Below, piece by piece: positions 6,854 through 12,916 of a DNA stretch of 14,880 nt (positions within the stretch are counted from its first letter, which is position 1; each line of letters begins with the position of its first letter). The position numbers and the translations under genes are program-made. The notes under the pieces were generated by a model that was not told the DNA's origin, ran no database searches, and was given only the letters and a program-made list of their open reading frames with translations. The stretch is from assembly GCA_012727625.1 (NCBI GenBank), contig JAAYGP010000231.1:1-14880 (forward strand), in the 5' to 3' direction. Source of the stretch: Clostridiaceae bacterium. Its GTDB lineage: Bacteria > Bacillota > Clostridia > DSM-8532.

Positions 6854-7408
6854 TTATTTTCCTTTAGTCTTACTATTTTTTTGCGTTTTTTTAAAAACTC
6901 CCAGCTTTCTGAGAATGTAAAATTCATGGTAACCTGCTAAATATCCCAATCCTGCAATAACAGGAATAACAAGAAGCACAAGATGGTATGCCCATACTTC
7001 CCTTGAAATAAACCTGGCCAGCCAATAAAGAGGGCCGGTAAAAGCCTGAAGAACCCTCCTTTTTAATGTAAGAAATTCCTCAGGTACTCTTACAGTATAA
7101 TAAATCAGCTGTATCAGGAAAATTGGTATGGTACCTATGATACCATACAGAAAACCTTTATACGGCGGTGGATTTATATTATACTGAGGACGTTTTTCCC
7201 TGATTGCTGTGTCAATCATACCCGTATAGATCATTGAGGACATTATTAAAAAAAGAATTATGGAAAATACGAAGATTCCCCTTTCCATATTGTCTTTAAA
7301 TATGCTTAATGCGATAGATGAAAAAACTCCAAAAATCAACAGAGAGATAAAGTAATCACCGGTAACTTTAAGACCGCGCTTTATCTGTGACCACAGTTTA
7401 TTATCCAT
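6854..7408 (-). CDS. Four-helix membrane protein upstream of cwlD, unknown function
   Basis: 184 aa from the chosen start. Hydrophobic segments lie at about residues 19-37, 45-64, 86-105 and 141-159. A proline-rich stretch (YNINPPPYKGF) precedes the third, and a Lys-rich C-terminal tail (KKTQKNSKTKGK) probably lies in the cytoplasm. I do not recognise the family. The frame is open from ATG 7432, but AGGAG (7419-7423) is 10 bases before the ATG at 7408, which fits better. It is the first gene of the minus-strand run that includes cwlD, with a promoter candidate (extended -10) about 45 bases upstream. Its link to cwlD suggests a role in the spore or cell envelope (inference only). Confidence 0.75.
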   Translation of the reverse strand: MDNKLWSQIKRGLKVTGDYFISLLIFGVFSSIALSIFKDNMERGIFVFSIILFLIMSSMIYTGMIDTAIREKRPQYNINPPPYKGFLYGIIGTIPIFLIQLIYYTVRVPEEFLTLKRRVLQAFTGPLYWLARFISREVWAYHLVLLVIPVIAGLGYLAGYHEFYILRKLGVFKKTQKNSKTKGK

Positions 7409-7451
7409 AAAGCAAGCTCTCCTGTTCATCATATGATTCTGCTAAATCTAT

Positions 7452-7478
7452 ATTATACCAATTGGCTCATTTGCGCAA
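7452..7478 (-). promoter_or_regulatory. Likely vegetative-type promoter for the membrane protein/cwlD operon
   Basis: Minus strand: perfect TATAAT (7452-7457) preceded by TGG, giving an extended -10 (TGnTATAAT). A poor -35, TTGCGC (7473-7478), is spaced 15. An extended -10 can tolerate a weak -35. The start point would be near 7445, about 36 bases before the chosen ATG. Confidence 0.5.
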
Positions 7479-7516
7479 GCTGTTGCGATTGTTAGCCTCA
7501 TATTTATTTTTGTTTC

Positions 7517-7544
7517 ACAATCGGGCTTTGGTATACATAATCTA
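7517..7544 (+). promoter_or_regulatory. Candidate SigK-type promoter for the ymaF-like gene
   Basis: AC (7517-7518), 17 bases, then CATAATCTA (7536-7544). This matches the Bacillus SigK consensus (AC, 16-17 bases, CATANNNTA). The -35 part holds little information, so chance is possible. Vegetative alternatives here are weak (TTGTTT, 16 bases, TATACA). Confidence 0.3.
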
Positions 7545-7572
7545 TAATGAATACTATTCAGGGAGGGTTAAA

Positions 7573-7923
7573 ATGTATACTACAATGAATATGATTAAAG
7601 CTTCCAAATGCGACCAGACTCATGTTCATGAATTTTCAGGAAGTACAGATTTCGCTGGCTCCGGCAGCAGAAGACATAATCATCGGTTTGCCGGCGTAAC
7701 CGGCGAAGCTATTCCGACAGGCGATGGAAAACACATACATGAATACAGGAGCAATACGGACTTCACCATCGCTCACTATCATATGATTAAAGGCAGAACA
7801 GGCCCTAATATAGATCTTCCGGATGGCAACCACATACATTTTGAGGATACTGTTACGTCCTTTGATGCCGGTCACAGACACGATGTTGAATTTGCAACAA
7901 TGATAGTGCCAAAGCTCAATTAA
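7573..7923 (+). CDS. ymaF: YmaF-family His-rich protein, 116 aa
   Basis: Small soluble protein with six His-X-His motifs: H17/H19, H35/H37, H54/H56, H68/H70, H87/H89 and H101/H103, spread evenly along the chain. The pattern (THVHEFSGST... HNHRFAGVTGEAIP... HIHEY... HYHMIKGRTGPNI... HIHFE... GHRH) matches my recollection of the YmaF family, whose function is not known to me. Even HxH spacing suggests metal binding, or a repeated small barrel or strand unit (inference). The frame is open from 7462, but GGGAGGG (7561-7567) five bases before the ATG at 7573 fixes the start. There is no signal peptide. It is divergent from the membrane protein/cwlD operon and convergent with the alcohol dehydrogenase gene. 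Confidence 0.82.
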   Translation: MYTTMNMIKASKCDQTHVHEFSGSTDFAGSGSRRHNHRFAGVTGEAIPTGDGKHIHEYRSNTDFTIAHYHMIKGRTGPNIDLPDGNHIHFEDTVTSFDAGHRHDVEFATMIVPKLN

Positions 7924-8005
7924 AAGGCACAGTAAAATTACACACGGACCTGGTTCAGAGCTCAACAGGGCATTATATTTGTAAACAGTCAGATACCAGA
8001 GGAGC

Positions 8006-8081
8006 GTTATTGTTCACAGGTTCTGCTGAAAGATATTGTGCAATAGAAAGAAACTTAAGCGGAATGAGCTTAGAGATGTAT
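8006..8081 (+). repeat. 76-bp repeat, copy 1 (inverted relative to copy 2)
   Basis: Aligned by eye with the reverse complement of 12753-12828: 68 of 77 columns identical, seven substitutions (six of them transitions) and two single-base gaps. Begins GTTAYTGTTCACAGGTTCTG, contains ATATTGTGCAATAG, and ends GCTTAGAGATGTAT. It lies between ymaF and the end of the alcohol dehydrogenase gene. It carries no open frame. Confidence 0.88.
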
Positions 8082-8135
8082 AAAGGGAAGCAGGGAATAG
8101 CAAATGAAGCCTTGTTTCCGCTATTGCACAATATC
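8032..8135. repeat. 104-bp unit bounded by a perfect 15-bp inverted repeat
   Basis: GATATTGTGCAATAG (8032-8046) pairs perfectly with CTATTGCACAATATC (8121-8135). Similarity extends inward as GAAAC / GTTTC, so each arm is about 22 bases; 8114-8135 is thus a third, truncated copy of the repeat core. This could be a small MITE-like element or an RNA hairpin. No target-site duplication is visible at the edges. The shape could also stop transcription between the convergent ymaF and alcohol dehydrogenase genes, though no U tract follows directly. Confidence 0.75.
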
Positions 8136-8160
8136 AATAACTTTATTTCAAAGTTGTTTT
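8136..8160. terminator. Weak AT-rich hairpin between convergent genes
   Basis: AATAACTTT (8136-8144) pairs with AAAGTTGTT (8150-8158) around ATTTC, with one G-T pair. On the plus strand TTA follows within a short T run. It overlaps the last bases before the alcohol dehydrogenase stop. It may act as a weak terminator for ymaF or in both directions. Confidence 0.35.
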
Positions 8161-9334
8161 ACAGGCAAAGGCGGTAAATTTCCTCCAGTTCCTTTTCCTC
8201 GTACCTCATAAAACCAGGCAGAAGTCTGGTTCCGTAGTTTGTACATTTTGCGGCCATTTCCTTAATGCTTTCCTCACCAATACCCAGCTCTCCAAGTGTT
8301 AACGGCATACCAAGTGATTTGAAATACTTCTCTGTTTCTTCAATTCCGGAAAGAGCAGTTTTTTCAGGATTTTCGAAATCCATTTCACAATTCCACACTC
8401 TGACCGCATACTGACAGACCCTTGAAAGGTTCTGTTTATATGTGTATTTCAGCCAGGCCGGGAATACCACCGCACGCCCCGCACCATGGGCAACAATTTC
8501 AAACATCCCGCTAATCTCGTGCTGAAGCTGATGGGTTATCATAAAATAATCCCTGCCCGCACCGGTCAGGTCATTGTGGGATATGCTTCCTGCCCACATA
8601 ATCGTGGCCCGGGCATCGTAATCATATGGATTTTCCATGACAATACGTCCGGCCCTGATTGTTGATTTCAATACTGCCTCCGCAATTCTGTCCGTTATGT
8701 CCACTTCACCTTTTTGAGTCATATAACGTTCCAATGTATGCATCATGATATCAACTATCCCGCATGCAGTCTGGTATGGCGGAACGGTAAATGTCAATTC
8801 GGGATTAAGGATGGAAAACAATGGCCTGTTGAAATCAGAACCATATCCGCGTTTCAGCTTCAATTCCTCATTGGTTATAACAGCTGAGGAACTGGTTTCA
8901 GAACCAGTGGCGGAAAGTGTCAGAATAGTGCCGACAGGCAATGCAGCCTTTGGAGTCACTTCCTTTGTTACTATGAGCCAGGGATCACAATCGTTCATAG
9001 TGCCGACGGCAATCAGTTTTGCCGAGTCGATAACACTTCCGCCGCCGACTGCCAGAACAAGCTCGATTTTTTCTTCCCTGCAAAGCTCAATTCCTTTTTT
9101 CACAAGGCTTAATACAGGATTGGGTCTCACTCCTCCAAGTTCAACATAGTCTATGCCTGAGTTTTTCAAAGCTTTTGTTACAACATCATACAATCCGGTT
9201 CTTTTTATGCTTCCGCCGCCGTAATGGAGCAATATTTTCCTGAACCCATATTCCTTTATAATCTCGCCGATTTGTTCATGTCGTCCTTTACCAAAGAAAA
9301 CCCTTGTCGGTGAATAAAAATCAAAATTTCTCAT
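8159..9334 (-). CDS. Iron-containing alcohol dehydrogenase (butanol dehydrogenase/YqhD-like)
   Basis: NAD(P)H-dependent aldehyde reductase/alcohol dehydrogenase of the Fe-ADH superfamily, 391 aa, cytoplasmic. The N-terminus FDFYSPTRVFFGKGR is typical of butanol-dehydrogenase-like members. The nucleotide-binding GGGSVIDSAK lies at 97-106. Metal ligands expected from YqhD are present as Asp195 and His199 (GIVDIMMH), His268 (ITHQ) and His283 (VAHGAG). Substrate cannot be told from sequence. The frame is open from ATG 9355, but AAAGGA (9346-9351) before the ATG at 9334, and the family start, favour 9334. It follows the aldo/keto reductase by 27 bases in the same direction, so both are likely co-expressed for carbonyl reduction. 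Confidence 0.92.
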   Translation of the reverse strand: MRNFDFYSPTRVFFGKGRHEQIGEIIKEYGFRKILLHYGGGSIKRTGLYDVVTKALKNSGIDYVELGGVRPNPVLSLVKKGIELCREEKIELVLAVGGGSVIDSAKLIAVGTMNDCDPWLIVTKEVTPKAALPVGTILTLSATGSETSSSAVITNEELKLKRGYGSDFNRPLFSILNPELTFTVPPYQTACGIVDIMMHTLERYMTQKGEVDITDRIAEAVLKSTIRAGRIVMENPYDYDARATIMWAGSISHNDLTGAGRDYFMITHQLQHEISGMFEIVAHGAGRAVVFPAWLKYTYKQNLSRVCQYAVRVWNCEMDFENPEKTALSGIEETEKYFKSLGMPLTLGELGIGEESIKEMAAKCTNYGTRLLPGFMRYEEKELEEIYRLCL

Positions 9335-9361
9335 TGTCAAGCCGATCCTTTCCATGTTGAA

Positions 9362-10372
9362 TTACAAAAACGTCTTGTAATCTTCCCAATTTTCCGCCAA
9401 CAGTTTTGGTGTGTCAAGGCCATACGGGCAATGCTCCTTGCAGTGGTTACAGTGAATACAGTCATCAATTTTTTTCATTTTTTCTCTCCATTCTTCATTC
9501 ATGTAAACCGAGAGCGGAGCTCTTCTTATCATCAGCGACATTCTCGCCGAGGTTGGAATGTCAATTCCGGCAGGACAAGGCTGGCAATATCCGCATCCCC
9601 TGCAAAAATCCTTCCCCAGCTCCTTTCGATCCTGTTCTATTGCTGCGGAAAGCCTTTCATCCATTTCCGGAGGATTTTTCATACAGGACAGGATTTCATC
9701 CAGTTCCTCCTCTTTCTGAATTCCCCAAATCGGCACAACATTATCAAATTGCGAAATATATGCATAAGCAGCCCTGGAACTTTTGATAAGGCCGCCCGCC
9801 AGGGCTTTCATAGCTATAAAGCCTATATTTAACTTTTTGCAGTGCTCGACAAGCTTTGCTTCCTCACTTGTTGCCAGATAGCTGAAAGGAAACTGGACAG
9901 TTTCATAAAGCCCTGAATCCGCAGCTTCCATTGCCACAGCAAGGCGGTGATTTGTAATTCCAATGTGCCTGATAAGCCCTTTTCCCTTAGCCTCCAGCAT
10001 GGCTTCATAAAGCCCCGTCCCATCCCCGGGCTTAGGACAAAAGCCGGGATTGTGGAATTGATAAATATCAATATATTCAGTTTTAAGCATTTTCAGAGAT
10101 ATATTCAAATCATTCCGGAAATCTTCTGAGTTTTGCGCTGCTGTTTTCGTTGCGATATAAATTTTATCTCTTACTTCACTTAAAGCATGCCCTATTTTTT
10201 CCTCGCTGTCGGTATAAAACCGTGCAGTGTCAAAAAAATTAATTCCGCTGTTATATGCCTTTTTCAAAATTTTTGTAGATTCCTTAAGGCTGATTCTTTG
10301 GATTGGTAAAGCACCAAAACCATCTTTGTTAACTTCAATGCCTGTTCTTCCTAAAGTTACCATCTTACTCAC
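9362..10372 (-). CDS. Aldo/keto reductase with C-terminal two-cluster ferredoxin domain
   Basis: 336 aa from the chosen start. An aldo/keto reductase barrel (about 1-230) has the catalytic tetrad Asp48, Tyr53, Lys76 and His107 and the family openings LGRTGIEV and NFFDTARFY. It is followed by a ferredoxin-like region (about 255-320) with CRGCGYCQPCP (C257, C260, C263, C266) and CIHCNHCKEHCP (C305, C308, C311, C315), suited to two Fe-S clusters, probably [4Fe-4S]. Fe-S aldo/keto reductases are frequent in anaerobes; substrates are mostly unknown. Start: an ATG at 10399 overlaps the permease stop (ATGA), but GAGGGGGG (10380-10387) sits seven bases before the GTG at 10372 and favours that start; the ATG at 10363 is too far from it. 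Likely co-transcribed with the permease and the alcohol dehydrogenase. Confidence 0.9.
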   Translation of the reverse strand: MSKMVTLGRTGIEVNKDGFGALPIQRISLKESTKILKKAYNSGINFFDTARFYTDSEEKIGHALSEVRDKIYIATKTAAQNSEDFRNDLNISLKMLKTEYIDIYQFHNPGFCPKPGDGTGLYEAMLEAKGKGLIRHIGITNHRLAVAMEAADSGLYETVQFPFSYLATSEEAKLVEHCKKLNIGFIAMKALAGGLIKSSRAAYAYISQFDNVVPIWGIQKEEELDEILSCMKNPPEMDERLSAAIEQDRKELGKDFCRGCGYCQPCPAGIDIPTSARMSLMIRRAPLSVYMNEEWREKMKKIDDCIHCNHCKEHCPYGLDTPKLLAENWEDYKTFL

Positions 10373-10379
10373 AGAAATT

Positions 10380-10387
10380 CCCCCCTC
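10380..10387 (-). promoter_or_regulatory. Strong ribosome binding site deciding a GTG start (aldo/keto reductase)
   Basis: GAGGGGGG on the minus strand, seven bases before the GTG at 10370-10372. The overlapping ATGA start at 10399 lies upstream of this site, with no G-rich sequence before it. Confidence 0.5.
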
Positions 10388-10395
10388 TTTTTTAT

Positions 10396-11997
10396 TCATC
10401 CAAGCGTTTCAAAAATAGCTTTCCCTTTTGTTTTTAAATATCTGAACATCCACAGGGATAATACCGCAAATATTACAGTGCATATAAGCATAAAAGCTTC
10501 CGCTGTCATGTATTGCAATAACAGAAAGGCATACAGCAGAAAAGGTACCGCAACCGACGCCATTGACGCTAACATAGCTATAATGGTGCTCATACCTTGT
10601 TTAATAGCTACAACTTCATTGACCCAGTCAAACTTTGGGAAATGAAGATTAATAACCACACCAAACAATGCGCAGAATACTGTTATAAGCGATGGAAGTA
10701 TCAGCATCAGCAGCATTTGAGGAAATGTCATATCAAGAACGAATATGCTTACCAAACCCGCTATTAAAACAGATGGGAGGCATACAACAATATGCATGTT
10801 TGCCTTTGCCAGAAGTACATCAACACCGTCTATGGGGAGGGATTGAGGTATCCAGAGATTTCTTCCTTCCAATGAGATTGATGGCGCGGATATTATGTTT
10901 GTAGTTGCAAGAAAACAAAGCGCCGTAATAGCCAATGGATTTGCGAAGCGGGCAAATTCCGGCATACTTTCAAAAACTGAAAGAGGCAGGCCACCATATA
11001 TGACCAGCGCTACCGCAGCGGTGAGGGTGAAAAAAACACCCAGGGCGGCATTCAGTATATACATTGGATTTGTTATAAAATGCCTTAACTCCTTTTTCAA
11101 TAATGCAGTCCTTACATTACTTACTTTCAGAGGCTTATCCGTGTATTTAATTTTTACGGTTCCCTTATTTGTCGTAGCCACCTTAATAAAATTGTAAGAT
11201 AACACCATATATACAATAGCAAAAGGCACAACCGCAAATATCAGAAACAGAAACAAACTAACCGGATTTCCGTCCGCAATGGCAGCGCCAAAATGATAAA
11301 CCGGGAATACGGTGCTTTTAATTGTCTCTCCAATTGACACAATATTCATAATTAAAATTTGCAAATAACGGTTCATTTTGCTGTACAAATAAAAATATAC
11401 AGCTAAAAATGCCAATGAAATTATAGTGGTAATTAAGGATTTGTTTCGCACTCTTGCTTCGATTAGCTGAATAATCCATCCGAAAATGCAACTTAGCGTT
11501 AACGATATCAATGGCAGGAACAAAAACCCGATAATAAGAAAAACAACGCTTGTTAGCGTAGCCTGAAAAAATGCAAAATAGACAAAACCTGCAGGAACCA
11601 TCACCAGCAGCTCAAAGAAATAATTAAGCACAAGAAGAGTAAATATCCTGCTTGCAAGAATATAGGCAGGTGGTATTGGCATGCTCAGCAGAAAGTCATT
11701 ATCCCTTGCATTAAAAAGAAGCATTTTGGCGGTAAATACACTGCCGATAAAGCATAAAGCAGTTGCAATAATTGCAGCAATGCCAAAATACAGCCATTGA
11801 AGCCCGGTATTGCCAAGCGGTATGCAAATACCATAAAACGTACTGCCAAACATAAAGAGGAAGACGGCAATAATATAAAGCGCCAATAAGCCAACAAATA
11901 TTTTAAACAACACACCCCGGTTCTTTTTAAGTTTCGAACCCCGGAAAAGGTGGCTGAACAAAGCTGCAAGGTTTGTTCTAATCAACGCTGCCAGCAT
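10396..11997 (-). CDS. ABC-2-like transporter permease, 533 aa
   Basis: Integral membrane protein with about 12 hydrophobic segments, the first after a basic amphipathic N-terminus (LFRGSKLKKNRG). It has the pattern KMLLFNARDNDFLLSMPIPPAYILASR that I associate with putative bacterial ABC exporters of the ABC-2 class. It should form the membrane part of an exporter with the ATPase encoded just upstream. The ATG at 11997 lies inside the ATPase gene (20-base overlap) and is preceded by GGAGGGAGGAG, so translation is coupled. The substrate is unknown. The stop TGA (10396-10398) overlaps a possible ATG start of the aldo/keto reductase. No domain is visibly missing and there is no frameshift. Confidence 0.85.
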   Translation of the reverse strand: MLAALIRTNLAALFSHLFRGSKLKKNRGVLFKIFVGLLALYIIAVFLFMFGSTFYGICIPLGNTGLQWLYFGIAAIIATALCFIGSVFTAKMLLFNARDNDFLLSMPIPPAYILASRIFTLLVLNYFFELLVMVPAGFVYFAFFQATLTSVVFLIIGFLFLPLISLTLSCIFGWIIQLIEARVRNKSLITTIISLAFLAVYFYLYSKMNRYLQILIMNIVSIGETIKSTVFPVYHFGAAIADGNPVSLFLFLIFAVVPFAIVYMVLSYNFIKVATTNKGTVKIKYTDKPLKVSNVRTALLKKELRHFITNPMYILNAALGVFFTLTAAVALVIYGGLPLSVFESMPEFARFANPLAITALCFLATTNIISAPSISLEGRNLWIPQSLPIDGVDVLLAKANMHIVVCLPSVLIAGLVSIFVLDMTFPQMLLMLILPSLITVFCALFGVVINLHFPKFDWVNEVVAIKQGMSTIIAMLASMASVAVPFLLYAFLLLQYMTAEAFMLICTVIFAVLSLWMFRYLKTKGKAIFETLG

Positions 11998-12709
11998 AAC
12001 CTACTCCTCCCTCCAGCTCCAGAAAAACATCTTCCAGCGAGACGTCGCCTTTAACTTCATCCATGCTGCCGGAAACAACAAGCTTTCCTTTTTTGATAAT
12101 GGCCACCCTGTCACAAAGCTTTTCAGCCACCTCAAGAACATGGGTTGAGAAAAATATGGCTCCGCCGCTGTCACATATTTCGCGCATAATATTCTTTAGG
12201 ATATGAGTGGCTTTCGGGTCAAGCCCAACGAAGGGTTCATCCATTATAATAAGCTTAGGTTCATGGATAAGGGCCGAAATTATGGTAAGCTTTTGTTTCA
12301 TGCCGTGTGAATAGGATGAGATTGGCTGGGCAAGATCATCGGTCAGCTCAAAAAGCCCGGAATATTTTTTTATACGCTCTTCCCGCTCAAATTGCGGTAC
12401 ACCGAAAATGTCTGCTATGAAATTAAGGTACTTAATACCTGAAAGAAATTCATAAAGATACGGGTTATCCGGTATATAAGCCAATATGCTTTTACAGGAT
12501 ATAGGATCTTCCTTTATTGACATACCGTTAATATATATTTCGCCCTCGTCATATTGCAATATCCCGCAGCAAGCTTTTATTGTAGTTGTTTTCCCTGCCC
12601 CGTTATGGCCAATAAACCCGTAAATCATTCCTTTTTCAATGTGCAGGGATAAATCATCGACTGCTGTTTTATTACCATACTTTTTGGTTAAGTGTTCGAT
12701 TCTAAGCAT
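11978..12709 (-). CDS. ABC transporter ATP-binding protein
   Basis: 243 aa, cytoplasmic ATPase of an ABC-2-type exporter. Walker A GHNGAGKTT (34-42), Q-loop region near IPDNPYLYEFL (79-89), signature SYSHGMKQK (132-140, a variant LSGGQ common in this class), Walker B LIIMDEP (153-159), D-loop VGLDP and switch His190 (FFSTH). All catalytic elements are present. The frame is open from ATG 12748, but GGGAG (12721-12725) before the ATG at 12709, and the family start MLRIEHLTKKYG, favour 12709. It overlaps the permease by 20 bases. The second copy of the 76-bp repeat lies 43 bases upstream of its start. Confidence 0.92.
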   Translation of the reverse strand: MLRIEHLTKKYGNKTAVDDLSLHIEKGMIYGFIGHNGAGKTTTIKACCGILQYDEGEIYINGMSIKEDPISCKSILAYIPDNPYLYEFLSGIKYLNFIADIFGVPQFEREERIKKYSGLFELTDDLAQPISSYSHGMKQKLTIISALIHEPKLIIMDEPFVGLDPKATHILKNIMREICDSGGAIFFSTHVLEVAEKLCDRVAIIKKGKLVVSGSMDEVKGDVSLEDVFLELEGGVGYAGSVD

Positions 12710-12734
12710 CAGGCTACTCTCTCCCTCTGTTTTT

Positions 12735-12764
12735 ATTATATTTATCAATGAAATACATCTCTAA
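12735..12764 (-). promoter_or_regulatory. Candidate promoter of the ABC-AKR-ADH unit, overlapping the repeat
   Basis: Minus strand: TATAAT (12735-12740), 18-base spacer and weak -35 TTAGAG (12759-12764). The -35 is the last part of repeat copy 2 (GCTTAGAGATGTAT). The predicted start near 12728 would leave a leader of about 19 bases. Confidence 0.4.
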
Positions 12765-12828
12765 GCTTCATCCCACTAAAGTTTCCTTCTATTGCACAAT
12801 ATTTTTAACAGAACCTGTGAACAGTAAC
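12753..12828 (-). repeat. 76-bp repeat, copy 2 (inverted relative to copy 1)
   Basis: Reverse-complement match to 8006-8081, about 88% identical (68 of 77 aligned columns). It runs in the direction of the ABC operon and ends 43 bases before the ATPase start. The second arm seen next to copy 1 (CTATTGCACAATATC) is absent here, so no long hairpin forms at this site. Confidence 0.88.
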
Positions 12829-12867
12829 ACGAAATTCACACCAAAGTCATTGCTTATTTTATTATGC

Positions 12868-12916
12868 GAAAACATGTATGCTTTGACCCCGGCTTAACGG
12901 GCTGTCAAAGTATACA
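12868..12916 (-). terminator. Intrinsic terminator of the GH123-like gene, overlapping its stop codon
   Basis: Stem 12875-12887 with 12904-12916, 13 pairs with one mismatch (TGTATGCTTTGAC against GTCAAAGTATACA). An inner CCCG/CGGG (12888-12891 with 12898-12901) has a six-base loop. On the minus strand TGTTTTCGC follows. The distal arm includes the last codons and the stop (12905-12907). Confidence 0.75.

Noticed and set aside
8006..8135. CRISPR array
   Set aside because: Only two or three copies, inverted rather than in tandem, with no regular spacers and no cas genes.
10397..10399. ATG overlapping the permease stop as the aldo/keto reductase start
   Set aside because: Possible by translational coupling, but the strong GAGGGGGG before the GTG at 10372 and the family N-terminus favour the later start. 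Kept as an alternative.
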